36,538 nt of DNA from Lentisphaerota bacterium (GTDB taxonomy: Bacteria > Verrucomicrobiota > Lentisphaeria > Oligosphaerales > JABHEG01), in the NCBI GenBank assembly GCA_018676675.1, contig JABHEG010000268.1, forward strand, positions 1-36,538. The letters are read 5' to 3'. Below are positions 16,663 through 25,416 of this stretch, one piece after another. Numbering within the stretch: the stretch's first letter is position 1; each line of letters begins with the position of its first letter. The notes under the pieces are model-generated. The model worked only from the letters and a program-made list of their open reading frames with translations, was not told the origin of the DNA and did not search any database. Position numbers and translations under genes: made by a program.

Positions 16663-18135
16663 GTGAATAAACCGAACATTGTCTACATTCTGGCCGACGA
16701 CATGGGCTACGGCGATATGGGGTGCAATAACCCGGCGTCCAAGATCCCGACCCCGAATCTGGATCGTCTAGCAGCGCAGGGCATGCGTTTTACAGACGCG
16801 CATGCGCCGTCAAGTGTGTGCACCCCGAGCCGCTACGCCATTCTGACCGGGCGTTACTGTTGGCGCGGGAAACTGAAGCGCGCGGTGTTGTGGCCCTGGG
16901 ATGCGGCGTTGATCGAGAAAGATCGGTTGACTGTGGCCGGTCTGTTGCGCCGGAACGGGTACAACACGGCCTGTATTGGGAAGTGGCATTTGGGCTGGGA
17001 TTGGGCCACGCTGGATGGTCAGCCCGCGGATGGCGGTATGGCGCCCGGCGAGTTCGATATAGAGCGGCGGCGTGAGTTGGCCAGGAATATCGATTTCTCG
17101 AAACCGATGCGGGGCGGACCAGTGGACTGTGGATTCGATACCTATTTTGGTGAAGATGTGCCGAACTTCCCACCGTTTACGTGGATCGAGCAGGACCGGT
17201 TGGTCACGCAACCGACGGATGATGTTCTTGAAGGGGAGCATCTCCTAGATGGTGTTATGGCGCCGGGTTGGAGGCTCGAAGATGTGATGCCGGAGATCAC
17301 GCGTCGGTCTGTCCAATACATCGGAGATTCTGGCGATCAGCCTCTCTTTCTGTATTTTCCGTTGACCGCACCGCATACACCGATCGTGCCAGCCAAGGTG
17401 TTTCAGGGCATGAGTGGTGCGGGCAAATACGGTGATTACGTGTGCGAGGTCGATTGGACTGTGGGCCAGATCATGGATGCGCTGGATCGCGAGGGCATTG
17501 CGGACAACACGTTGTTGATCTTCACGAGCGACAACGGGCCGGAGGCGTTTGCCTATGATCGCGTTCGGGAACACGGGCACTGCAGCATGGGACATTTGCG
17601 CGGGGTCAAGCGAGACGTGTGGGAAGGCGGCCATCGTGAACCGTTCATTGCGCGGTGGCCAGGCATCACGCCGAGCGGCACAGTATGCGATGAGCTCTGT
17701 ACGCTAGGCGATCCTATGGCGACCTGTGCGGAAATCGTCGGTGCCGGGGTGCCTGATGGCAGCGGCGAAGACAGTGTGAGTATCCTGCCGCTGTTGCGCG
17801 GTGAGCAACGGCCGGTACGGACATCGGCGATTCATCACAGCTATGAGGGAACGTTCGCCATCCGCAAAGGGGAGTGGGTCTTCATCGACGCGTCGACCGG
17901 CCGTGACCATCCTCGCAACAAAGAACCCGATTGGCTCAAAGAGGAACGTGGGTACGTGGCGCATGACCAGCCCGGCGAACTCTTCAACCTCAACGATGAC
18001 ATTGCTGAACGCGTGAACCACTATGCGAGCCAACCCGAGCTTGTGAAAGAGATGTCGGCCATGCTGGAAGAAGCCAAAGTGTGCGGACGCTCTGGAGACA
18101 TTTTGCAGGTCCCGGATCACGAACTGAGCGAGTGA
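16663..18135 (+). CDS. S1-family sulfatase (arylsulfatase A-like)
   Basis: 490 residues. I choose the GTG at 16663 because AGAGG lies 5 bases upstream and the protein then opens directly with the family N-terminus (NKPNIVYILADDMGYGDMG); the frame is open further upstream without homology. The active-site signature CTPSR is at 53-57 with Cys53 as the formylglycine residue. Metal-site motifs include ADD (11-13), GKWHLG and TSDNGPE. A C-terminal subdomain ends in FAIRKGEWVFI..ELFNL, typical of S1 enzymes. No signal peptide is present at this start, unusual for a polysaccharide sulfatase. It hydrolyses sulfate esters, probably on a glycan oligosaccharide; formylglycine maturation needs a factor not in this window. 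Confidence 0.88.
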   Translation: MNKPNIVYILADDMGYGDMGCNNPASKIPTPNLDRLAAQGMRFTDAHAPSSVCTPSRYAILTGRYCWRGKLKRAVLWPWDAALIEKDRLTVAGLLRRNGYNTACIGKWHLGWDWATLDGQPADGGMAPGEFDIERRRELARNIDFSKPMRGGPVDCGFDTYFGEDVPNFPPFTWIEQDRLVTQPTDDVLEGEHLLDGVMAPGWRLEDVMPEITRRSVQYIGDSGDQPLFLYFPLTAPHTPIVPAKVFQGMSGAGKYGDYVCEVDWTVGQIMDALDREGIADNTLLIFTSDNGPEAFAYDRVREHGHCSMGHLRGVKRDVWEGGHREPFIARWPGITPSGTVCDELCTLGDPMATCAEIVGAGVPDGSGEDSVSILPLLRGEQRPVRTSAIHHSYEGTFAIRKGEWVFIDASTGRDHPRNKEPDWLKEERGYVAHDQPGELFNLNDDIAERVNHYASQPELVKEMSAMLEEAKVCGRSGDILQVPDHELSE

Positions 18136-18284
18136 CGAGATTGCATGCGATATGTTCAGTCTTCTTCACCGAATGTGGAGAATGAGGACCACGACTCACC
18201 GGGGTCGCCTCAAACGCCTGCGCTTGCCCGCACGTGGACCGGCACTCAGTTCAGGAAGAAAAGGACCATCGATCCGGAGCGCAC

Positions 18285-18347
18285 ATGAAGCAGATTACAG
18301 CGATTCTGCTTGCGGCGCCTGTCGTTAGGTATACACGCGCGGGATAG
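18285..18347 (+). pseudogene. Signal-peptide stub of a lost secreted gene
   Basis: Downstream of the sulfatase an ATG at 18285 has GGAG about 6 bases upstream and encodes MKQITAILLAAPVV, a typical signal-peptide start. The frame then turns into RYTRAG and stops at 18347. The break falls at about 18325, where unrelated sequence (TATACACGCGCGGGATAG...TGTCCCCGACTTTCCC) begins. It looks like the 5' end of a plus-strand gene cut off by the DNA that carries the Fic gene. It is very short, so moderate doubt remains. Confidence 0.4.
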
Positions 18348-18383
18348 AGAGTGTGTCCCCGACTTTCCCCTGTACCGGGTTGA

Positions 18384-19496
18384 TTAGTACTCGCGAGGGT
18401 CGGCCAATCGGTAGCTCGTGCTCCGGCCGCCGGCCTCGTTCTTGATCAGGATGCCACGTTCCACAAGCTCCCGGATATCTCGCAGCGCCGTGTCTGTGGA
18501 GCAGTTGGCGAGCCTGGCGTACTTGGACGTGGACATATGCCCCTCCCAATTATCAAGCATGCGATTGATGACCGTGCGCTGCCGGTCGTTGACCGGGTTC
18601 GTATTGACCTGCTGCCAAAGCCTGGCCTTTCTGACGACGGATTCCAGCATGTCGTCGGCAGCATCGGTGGCCCGATCCAGGCAGCCCAAGAACCAGGCGA
18701 TCCAGGCCGTGATATCCAGGGAACCGCGCTGCGCGGACTCCAACTGGATATAATACTCCTTGCGTTCCGCCTCGATGCCGGCTGACATACTGTAGAAGCG
18801 ATCCTTGGAGCCATCGGCCTGCGACAGCGCCATGTCGGCGATTGCGCGAGCAATGCGGCCGTTGCCATCGGCGAACGGATGGATGGTGACGTACCAGAAG
18901 TGGGCTACGGCTGCCTTGATAACGGGGTCGACGCCGGAACCCCCGCCAAACCAGCTGAGAAATTCCTGCATCTCACCGTCGAGTCTAGCAGCGTCGGGTG
19001 CCTCGAAGTGGACGCGTTCCTTGCCCACCGGGCCGGAAACCACCTGCATCGGCCCCGCCTCACCCGTTCGCCAAGCGCCGACAGTGATCTTCCGAATGCC
19101 GCTACGACCGGTTGGGAACAATGCCGCGTGCCAATCAAACAGCCGGTCCGCGGCAAGTGGCTGATCGAAATTCCGTGTGGCGTCGATCACCATCGCTACC
19201 ACGCCCTCGACCTCTCGGCTGGGATTTGGCAGTCCGGCCGTTCCCATCCCCAGGCGGCGTGCGATCGAGGAGCGGACCTCATCGGTGTTCAGTTTCTCGC
19301 CTTCAATAGCAGAAGACTTCACGATCTCCTGCGTCAATGAGGTTATGCTGGCCTCGGCGCGCAGCTCGAAACCCATGGCTTCCATCCTACCCAGATGTCG
19401 GCCCTGCTTGTGACGCACGGCGGCCAACGTTTGAGACAACGCCTGGTCGTCCCAAGAGAGCTGTGGCCAGCCCGTAAGCTCATGAATGTACGCCAT
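18384..19496 (-). CDS. Fic-family protein AMP-transferase-like (DUF4172-type N-terminus, C-terminal wHTH)
   Basis: 370 residues, ATG at 19496 with AAAGGA about 9 bases upstream. The complete Fic motif HPFADGNGRIAR is at 206-217, with catalytic His206 and the phosphate-binding GNGR. The N-terminal SSAIEG (61-66) matches the inhibitory-helix consensus (S/T)xxxE(G/N), so this is a self-inhibited (class II) Fic protein. The N-terminal about 60 residues (HELTGWPQLSWDDQAL...) match the DUF4172-type start, and the C-terminal about 60 residues (SKYARLANCSTDTALRDIRELVERGIL) form a winged helix. Expected activity: AMPylation, or another nucleotidyl transfer, of an unknown target. It opposes all neighbours and is flanked by gene fragments, pointing to insertion. 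Upstream TTGCGGTGAA repeats suggest autoregulation. Confidence 0.9.
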   Translation of the reverse strand: MAYIHELTGWPQLSWDDQALSQTLAAVRHKQGRHLGRMEAMGFELRAEASITSLTQEIVKSSAIEGEKLNTDEVRSSIARRLGMGTAGLPNPSREVEGVVAMVIDATRNFDQPLAADRLFDWHAALFPTGRSGIRKITVGAWRTGEAGPMQVVSGPVGKERVHFEAPDAARLDGEMQEFLSWFGGGSGVDPVIKAAVAHFWYVTIHPFADGNGRIARAIADMALSQADGSKDRFYSMSAGIEAERKEYYIQLESAQRGSLDITAWIAWFLGCLDRATDAADDMLESVVRKARLWQQVNTNPVNDRQRTVINRMLDNWEGHMSTSKYARLANCSTDTALRDIRELVERGILIKNEAGGRSTSYRLADPREY

Positions 19497-19531
19497 TGTC
19501 TTTGGTTCCTTTGCGTGGAAAATAGCTTGTC

Positions 19532-19594
19532 TTCACCGAAACACCAGCTATTCACCGCAAGTTATGCGGTCAATATTGGCGCTGTTCACCGCAA
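19532..19594 (-). promoter_or_regulatory. Tandem TTGCGGTGAA boxes upstream of the Fic gene
   Basis: On the minus strand TTGCGGTGAA occurs at 19594-19585 and 19560-19551, with a one-mismatch copy TTTCGGTGAA at 19541-19532. A related inverted TTGACCGCAT lies between the first two. The boxes end 36 bases before the Fic start codon. They are good candidates for operator sites of the Fic protein's own winged-helix domain. Confidence 0.5.
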
Positions 19595-19646
19595 ATAGAA
19601 TCCAAGTACCCGATTCCCGGGAAGAGCGAGCCCCCAGCTGAGGGCT
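19592..19646 (-). repeat. Partial E-like element at the Fic/cupin junction
   Basis: On the minus strand it reads AGCCCTCAGCTGGGGGCT (a small hairpin, 19646-19629), then CCCGGGAATCGGGTAC and TCTATTTG (19621-19592). The order hairpin, CGGGAATC(C)GGGTAC, (C)CTATTT matches copy 3 of the E elements and the motif block of copy 1. The shared GGCCGGGAAGCAATTTCC end is absent. Confidence 0.4.
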
Positions 19647-19808
19647 TGTCTGGGCCTGGACGTCGCCGTCGTGCTCCTCACGGCGAGCTTACAGGGAGAG
19701 CACGTAGGTCCCGGCGTGACCGTGCGTCACGAGGCTGCGTCTTTGGCGGCTGCACAGTTGATCATGGAGCAGTATGTGGAATCAGCGGAAAGACTGAACG
19801 TCGAATGA
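19644..19808 (+). pseudogene. Orphan C-terminal coding fragment upstream of the cupin gene
   Basis: An open plus-strand stretch with natural protein character (LGLDVAVVLLTASLQGEH, then VTVRHEAASLAAAQLIMEQ, ending YVESAERLNVE) runs to a TGA at 19806-19808, 10 bases before the cupin ATG. There is no start codon with an RBS; upstream the frame enters the E-like repeat and hits a TAG at 19596. It looks like the 3' end of a gene that formerly preceded the cupin gene in an operon. I do not recognise the family. Together with the stub at 18285 it brackets the Fic segment. Confidence 0.45.
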
Positions 19809-19818
19809 AAGGACCCAA

Positions 19819-20274
19819 ATGAAGCGAATCGAAGTTGATAGGGCACGTGCAGAATCGCTGGCCATGCTGACCGATGCGGGCATCAGGCTGGGCCCCGGCG
19901 AAGAGATCGAGATCACCGACTTCGGCAAAAACGAGTACGACAAACTCGGCCTCGGCCTCACTATCCGGCTGAACGAGCCGGAATACGCCTCCAAGTGGCT
20001 CACCGTTGCCCCCGGCCAGGTCTGCCCCAACCATTACCACAAGATCATCAAGGAGACCTTCCTCATCATAAAGGGCCAGGTGAAAGTGGTCCTCAATGGC
20101 GACGAACAGCTGATGAATCCTGGTGACAAATGCACCTTCGGGCCCGGCACATGGCACTGGTTTACCTCGAAGAAGGGCGCCGTCATAGAGGAGATCACTA
20201 CCCAGCAGGTGGCCACCGATTCGTACTTCGAAGACACGTCCATTGAACGGTATATCAAGTTGGAGGACGAGTAG
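19819..20274 (+). CDS. Cupin-domain protein, D-lyxose isomerase-like
   Basis: 151 residues with AAGGA about 6 bases before the ATG. A single cupin barrel has motif 1 with metal ligands His72, His74 and Glu79 (CPNHYHKIIKETFLIIKG) and motif 2 with His113 (GDKCTFGPGTWHWF). Size and motif spacing resemble small cupin sugar isomerases such as D-lyxose isomerase, but also non-enzymatic sugar-binding cupins. Cytoplasmic, no signal peptide. It starts 10 bases after the orphan C-terminal fragment, as expected for the surviving last gene of a plus-strand operon that began with the sulfatase. Plausible role: isomerisation of a released monosaccharide. Confidence 0.75.
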   Translation: MKRIEVDRARAESLAMLTDAGIRLGPGEEIEITDFGKNEYDKLGLGLTIRLNEPEYASKWLTVAPGQVCPNHYHKIIKETFLIIKGQVKVVLNGDEQLMNPGDKCTFGPGTWHWFTSKKGAVIEEITTQQVATDSYFEDTSIERYIKLEDE

Positions 20275-20764
20275 AGCTCAGCCCTCTCGATCGATCAGGA
20301 TCAGGAGCACTCGACCACTCGCAGCCTGGGGGCCATGTCGGGCTCGGGGGTCAGTTCACTCTCTCTTCGGGCGGCTCTCCTGGCATCATTGAGCTGCCGT
20401 TGGCTGACCTTCGTCAGGTCCTGAAGGCGGGGGCATCTTGGACCTAGTTGGCCCGTCTGAGAACATCCCTCGAGCTGCAGGAAATGGGGCAGTGAGAACC
20501 CCCAATATCGGGATCAAGAGTCATACGCCGTTAGCCCGCACTTCCCATGAGCGGATCGCTATGGTGTCTACTTCTTGCTTCGGCAGAAACTACTGTGCAT
20601 ACGTTGGTTGTGCCTTGGGCTAGAAGGTGATTCAGGCCCTCCTTCGGGGATTCAGACACCAATAGGCTTAGGCCGCGTGCCAATATGTTGAGCAGAAGTG
20701 GGATCGGTGGGACGGCACCTTTGTGGTGACTTGACGGTACCGCGCGGGTCCCGTCTCGAACGGG
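20275..20764. other. Intergenic region between convergent genes
   Basis: 490 bases between the cupin gene (plus) and the end of the CBM9/GH42-like gene (minus). Apart from the A-type repeat copy 2 at 20617-20725 I see no coding signal, tRNA or clear terminator with a T-tract. Confidence 0.5.
20617..20725 (-). repeat. A-type dispersed repeat, copy 2
   Basis: Second copy of the repeat at 8540-8651, on the same strand and likewise directly 3' of a large minus-strand glycosidase gene (40 bases from its stop). The two ends are strongly conserved and the middle about 35 bases is divergent. A small GGTG..CACC hairpin lies near the far end (GGTGGGACGGCACC). Confidence 0.65.
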
Positions 20765-23700
20765 TTAAGGACCCCAGATCTCGATTTCGGAGATGACGAA
20801 CATCCCCTTCCCCTTCCTTTCCGCGAATGACAGGCGGACAAAGCGGGCAGGGGCGGGGGTGAACTCGATGGCGAGTTCCGCTACATCGCGGGGGGGCGTT
20901 ACGGCTTCCCCCTGTTCAGCCACCACACGCCAGTCCTGGCCGTTGGTCGACGTGGCAACGGTGAGACCAGACAGCGGGCCGGTATAGAACACGTGGATGC
21001 GTTGGAGGTCGCGTGGCACAGTCAGGTCGAAGGTAATGGCGAAGGGGGCGGGTGTCTTGTAGCGCACGACCCAGTCCTGGATCTTGCTGTTCTTCTTGAT
21101 CACGTCGCCCGTGGTCGGCGCTGCCTGTCGGTCCGTCAGGTCCCCCTTGCCGAAAGGGATATCGGCAACGCCTCCCTGATCGCGGATGTTGTCAGGTGGC
21201 GGGGTGTACGAGTAGGTCCCCTCCGTGTCCGTGTTGCAGGTGGTGATCGGCACGAACTTGCGCCAGGCGATGTGATTGTTCGTTAGGCATGTTTCCGTCG
21301 GCAGATCCGGGGCTTTGATGAGCTTGGCTGGGAAGCGGAAACGCCAGATTTCGTGCCCGGTTGCCACGCCTAGCTCTGCTTGGAGGCGGGGGAAGAACGC
21401 CTTCCATTCCGGGTTGGATAGCGCTTTTCGAGTGCACGGGCTCGACGCGAAGTACCAGCACATCCCTTGGCCGACCGCGCGTTTCAGGATCGCCGGCGAG
21501 CCGTCGTCGAACGCGGCGACCGTTTCCGTTCCGGGTTCGGCCTCCACACGATAGGCTGCGCTGACCAGTGGGAGCGTGCCGTCTGCTGTCACGATTGCCT
21601 TCCGACGTTTTGCCGGGCCGAGAGTGATCCCGAACAACGTCTTCCTTGCATCCCCGGCCGATTCCCCATTCGAGTAGAAGGAGAACGCCTCCGGATCCGT
21701 CGCCACCAGGATTCCTCCCGTTTCGACATAGCGGCGTAGTGCCGTCACGGTGGTCTGTCTGACGTACTTGGCATCGGGCATGTACACCGCTCGGAAGCGT
21801 TTGAGCTTCGCCTTTCCCCGCTCGATCATGTACTCGTCCACAAAGACGAACGCGCTCCGACTTACAGGGCCGAGGAACGTGTATTGGCATGGTAGTTTGT
21901 CGGAGACATTGCGTTCAGGGCGACTTGCGATGCTATCCGTTCCGTACAGGATGGCGCAGTCAGGTCCGGGGAAACTCAACGTCCGCGTTTGCCGCAGCTC
22001 ATTGAGTACCGCAGTCACAACCTGCCATCTGTCCGGAGCGCCGTAGAAGTCGTTCATCAGGCAGCGCTTGCCCTTCCGTTTTCCCACCGTATCTCCCAAG
22101 TAGAGGTGAAGCCCCGTCCCGCCGTTGCGCACCACTTGGCTGAGTTCCTCCAGGACCTCATCAGGCCGGAAGGACACGGCGTATTCCTCCACATGCGGGC
22201 AGGGCCACACTTCGGCAATGCCCGACAGATCGGCGATGGTCTTGGTCAGGTACCCGGACTGGGGGAAGTCGGGGTCGCGTCGAGGGTAGAGCTGATGTGT
22301 GATGATGTCTGCGTGTCCCTTCATTGCTCCGTAGTCTAGACCGTGGTGCAGGGCCACCGGATCGTCGGAGATCACGAGGGTGCCTGGACGCGTCTCCCGG
22401 ACGGTCTGTGCCAGCGTCACTAGCAGATTGTTCAGGGACGCCGTCAGCCAACGGCGATAGGCAATCCAACGGAACGCATTCTTGTCCGATTTGGATGTCG
22501 GGATACCGAATTTGCCTTCCCCGAACGTGGTCCGGATTGCCTGATCCACTTCCCGGATGAAGGGGTATGCGTTGGCATGTTCTGCGAATAGCCGGATACC
22601 AGCCGATTCCGTATGGTCGATGACTTCGTCGCCGAAAGTGACCGCCCAGATCACGTCTCCGTACTGGGTCAGTGTGGTCCGGACATCTTCCAGGTAGAGT
22701 TCTGTCGAGGCCGGATCAAGCAGGTACTTCACGGGGATTCCCTCCCCAAGCTTGACGCCCCGTACGTTGGGGTAGAGGATGCTCTTCACGCCATGGGTCC
22801 GGAAATGCTCGAACGCGTTGTAGGCCGGGGTGGTCAGAACAAACGAGTTATTCAGGGGGCGCAACCGAAGATCCGCCAGCATCTGGTACTTCTCGGACTT
22901 GACGTAGCGTTGGCCGTATTGGCAGGCGAACAGCCAGAACTTGCCGTGATCGATCTCCGGGAACCAGTAGATGGCACCGTCGCGCACCAGGCCGGTCGGC
23001 GTGTCGGAAAGCAGCTCCGAGTAAAGCGGATCGGGCAACTGCCAGACACGCTTCTTCGGTTCGTCTCCGGCGCGTCTCAGCAGGATCTCGTTCTCGTAGA
23101 TTGCCTTTTCGGTATCGGCTGCCGCGACGTCCAGCTTGAGCGTCTGCTCACCCGGTCGGGCGGCGTAGGGCACTGTGACGCGCTTTGTGGCTCCCGCCTC
23201 GACCGTTGCGGTCAACGCTTCTCGTGAGAGGATCTTGGAGCCCTGCGTGTTCAGAAGCTCGATCCGGTACGTTGCGGCGTCTCCCGCGCCGATGAGTTCC
23301 AGTAGCATGGCGTCCGCATCGGCCACGGCCACCGACCGTATGCGCACCGGTCCACCCCCTGCGAACACCGCAGAGACATACCGCTCTTGGCTTCCGAAAT
23401 TCCCGGGGCCAACTCCCAGGCAGCTCAATTCACCCGCGGGCTTCTCTTCACGGCCCACGTTCAGACGCCAGCGCTCACCCCCGTTCGGCGTGAATCCCAG
23501 ATCACGGAACGGAATCGCCAGCTCAACCGTCCACGCCGAGGCCTCAAGTACCGTGGCCGTGCGCAGTCCGCAGTCCCAGGACCGGTCCCCGTCCCAGGCG
23601 TCATACCAGACGCCTGCACTGTTCACGACCACGTGGGCGCCGGTTCCGGCACCGCGGGAGAGCGGGTCCAGAAACACTTCCACGCAGTCGTCCTGCCAAA

Positions 23701-24019
23701 TGGCGTTGTCGCGCTCCTCTGCGTGAGACCACGCGGCGCGCAGATCTTGCATCTTGGACTCTTCGCAGCGTATCCCGACGAAGAGGAACTCGCCGTCGTA
23801 GCCCACTCGCGCGTTCGTCACGTTCTTGAGGGGGGCATCCTTGATGTTCTGCAGTTCCAGGGCCTTGGCCTGTGTCCAGGCTGTATCGTTCAGGCGCCCG
23901 TCGATTCCCGGCGCTTCATCGAATCGGGCGACCGAGACCGTTCTTGCCACCTGTCCATGTGCGGCTCCCACAACCCCCACGAACACACTCAAGGCAACCC
24001 ACCAACCGGATCTGGTCAT
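20765..24019 (-). CDS. Secreted CBM9-like / GH42-like (beta-galactosidase-type) / discoidin protein
   Basis: 1084 residues, ATG at 24019 with GAGGAA 7 bases upstream and a signal peptide about 1-22 (cleavage after AAHG-Q). A CBM9-like domain spans about 30-215 (IDGRLNDTAW 39-48, WQDDCVEVFLDP 108-119). A beta linker follows, then a TIM barrel about 345-690 with candidate acid residues in WAVTFGDEVID and HVEEYAVSF. About 700-890 resembles the GH42 trimerisation/glutaminase-like domain (CAILYGTDSIAS, RRYVETGGILVATDPEAF, VGQGMCWYFASSP), and about 960-1084 is an F5/8-type discoidin domain (FVRLSFAERKGKGMFVISEIEIWG). Likely exported beta-galactosidase-type or related exo-enzyme. It is the last gene of the minus-strand set from 28400, 96 bases after the DegT-type gene. 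Confidence 0.75.
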   Translation of the reverse strand: MTRSGWWVALSVFVGVVGAAHGQVARTVSVARFDEAPGIDGRLNDTAWTQAKALELQNIKDAPLKNVTNARVGYDGEFLFVGIRCEESKMQDLRAAWSHAEERDNAIWQDDCVEVFLDPLSRGAGTGAHVVVNSAGVWYDAWDGDRSWDCGLRTATVLEASAWTVELAIPFRDLGFTPNGGERWRLNVGREEKPAGELSCLGVGPGNFGSQERYVSAVFAGGGPVRIRSVAVADADAMLLELIGAGDAATYRIELLNTQGSKILSREALTATVEAGATKRVTVPYAARPGEQTLKLDVAAADTEKAIYENEILLRRAGDEPKKRVWQLPDPLYSELLSDTPTGLVRDGAIYWFPEIDHGKFWLFACQYGQRYVKSEKYQMLADLRLRPLNNSFVLTTPAYNAFEHFRTHGVKSILYPNVRGVKLGEGIPVKYLLDPASTELYLEDVRTTLTQYGDVIWAVTFGDEVIDHTESAGIRLFAEHANAYPFIREVDQAIRTTFGEGKFGIPTSKSDKNAFRWIAYRRWLTASLNNLLVTLAQTVRETRPGTLVISDDPVALHHGLDYGAMKGHADIITHQLYPRRDPDFPQSGYLTKTIADLSGIAEVWPCPHVEEYAVSFRPDEVLEELSQVVRNGGTGLHLYLGDTVGKRKGKRCLMNDFYGAPDRWQVVTAVLNELRQTRTLSFPGPDCAILYGTDSIASRPERNVSDKLPCQYTFLGPVSRSAFVFVDEYMIERGKAKLKRFRAVYMPDAKYVRQTTVTALRRYVETGGILVATDPEAFSFYSNGESAGDARKTLFGITLGPAKRRKAIVTADGTLPLVSAAYRVEAEPGTETVAAFDDGSPAILKRAVGQGMCWYFASSPCTRKALSNPEWKAFFPRLQAELGVATGHEIWRFRFPAKLIKAPDLPTETCLTNNHIAWRKFVPITTCNTDTEGTYSYTPPPDNIRDQGGVADIPFGKGDLTDRQAAPTTGDVIKKNSKIQDWVVRYKTPAPFAITFDLTVPRDLQRIHVFYTGPLSGLTVATSTNGQDWRVVAEQGEAVTPPRDVAELAIEFTPAPARFVRLSFAERKGKGMFVISEIEIWGP

Positions 24020-24115
24020 CTCGATTCCTCACGTTTCTCGTTTCATTGCCTAACGGTGGCTTCTCACCTCAGGGAGTCAAGCCACTCGCGTTCCGGGGGA
24101 GCAGGTGTCAGTCGG

Positions 24116-25387
24116 TCACTGCAGTTGGTCTGCGTTCAGGGCTACTTTGCGGTAGGCGGCAGCGTGCTGCTCGATGACCTCGGGACGGAAGTGTTTGAAC
24201 CACGGAATCATGACTGTGCGCTCATGGAAGGTCTCGGCCACGGGCAGGCTACCCTCAGGCTGACGCAGATCGCGATCGGAACACGCGATCCGCGTGGGCG
24301 TCCCGTCCCCGTACACATCAATGTCGTTGAAAACGGGATGGAGGTGGATGGCACGGCGGCCGGTCATGCCGGCCCGGGAACCCTCGGCCCCCACTGCTTC
24401 GCAGAATCTCGCCACCGGCAGGCCGTTCAGTTCTTCCGGCCGGTAGAGGCCCCGGGCCGCGTACCAACCGCCGATGCAACTGCCCGTGGACGGATCAGGT
24501 CGGTGAGCTTTGATGCCGGGGATGTCGCCGACGGTGTCCCAGAAGTGGTTCATCGCCTTCTGGATCTCCTCCACGCGGGCTGCGTAGTGCTTTAGCTGAA
24601 CGCGGCCCATGGCCGACGAGAGCTGGTGCATGCGGTACTTGAAGCCGCCCCACGGCATGCCGGCACCAGCAACCAACTCGGGCAGCGTCAGTTCGTTGTG
24701 ACGTCCGTAGTGCCCGAACACCAGTCCCCGTTCGTAGATGGCGCGGTCGTTGGTGATGAACATGCCTGCTTCCCCGATCGCGAAGGCTTTGCCTGACATG
24801 AGGCTGAACGCGCCCACGTGGCCAATGGTACCCAGCAACCGGCCCTTGTACCTTCCGCCATGGGCGTGGGACACGTCCTCGATCACCTTGAGCCCGTGGC
24901 GTTCGGCAATGTCCATGATGGGGTCCATATCGGCCGGGTGTCCCGAGAGATGAACGGGCACGATGGCCTTGGTGCGCTCGGTGATGCGGTGCTCGATGTC
25001 GTTCGGGTCAAGACACAACGTGTCCGGTTCGATGTCCGCGAAAACCACCGTGGCTCCGAGGCTCAGCGCCGGCAGGCCCGAGGCCCAGTAGGTAAAGCCA
25101 GGCACAATGATCTCGTCGCCTCGGCCCACACCACACGCCCACATGGCCGAGTGCAGGGCGGCCGTACCTGTGTTGCACCCGAGGGCATGTGAGACCCCAT
25201 GCCACTCGGCCATCTCCTTCTCGAATTCCTTCGTTACGTCCGTGCCGCTCATGCCGCCGCGCCGCAGCACCTCCAGCACGGCCTGTTCGTCCTCTTCAGT
25301 CACGATGGGCCAAGTGAAGATGTCCCCGCCCGCGAGGGTGACCGTTTTGGGGCCGGCGAAAAGTGCGAGCCTTTTTGCCTCTTGCAT
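24116..25387 (-). CDS. DegT/DnrJ/EryC1/StrS-family PLP-dependent sugar aminotransferase
   Basis: 423 residues, AAGGAAA about 8 bases before the ATG at 25387. Fold-type I features are present: NTGTAALHSAM (72-82, cofactor phosphate-side loop), VIEDVSHAHGG (168-178, Asp171 facing the pyridine nitrogen) and FSLMSGKAFAIGEAGMF (194-210) with Lys200 as the expected Schiff-base lysine. The family transfers an amino group to a keto-sugar, usually nucleotide-bound. Here it sits 29 bases from a Gfo/Idh dehydrogenase and among sugar isomerase and MDR genes with no nucleotide-sugar synthesis genes. A catabolic or free-sugar role, in either direction, is therefore possible. Cytoplasmic. Confidence 0.88.
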   Translation of the reverse strand: MQEAKRLALFAGPKTVTLAGGDIFTWPIVTEEDEQAVLEVLRRGGMSGTDVTKEFEKEMAEWHGVSHALGCNTGTAALHSAMWACGVGRGDEIIVPGFTYWASGLPALSLGATVVFADIEPDTLCLDPNDIEHRITERTKAIVPVHLSGHPADMDPIMDIAERHGLKVIEDVSHAHGGRYKGRLLGTIGHVGAFSLMSGKAFAIGEAGMFITNDRAIYERGLVFGHYGRHNELTLPELVAGAGMPWGGFKYRMHQLSSAMGRVQLKHYAARVEEIQKAMNHFWDTVGDIPGIKAHRPDPSTGSCIGGWYAARGLYRPEELNGLPVARFCEAVGAEGSRAGMTGRRAIHLHPVFNDIDVYGDGTPTRIACSDRDLRQPEGSLPVAETFHERTVMIPWFKHFRPEVIEQHAAAYRKVALNADQLQ

Positions 25388-25416
25388 CGTTTGTTTCCTT
25401 CCGGACTATCTGTCCT

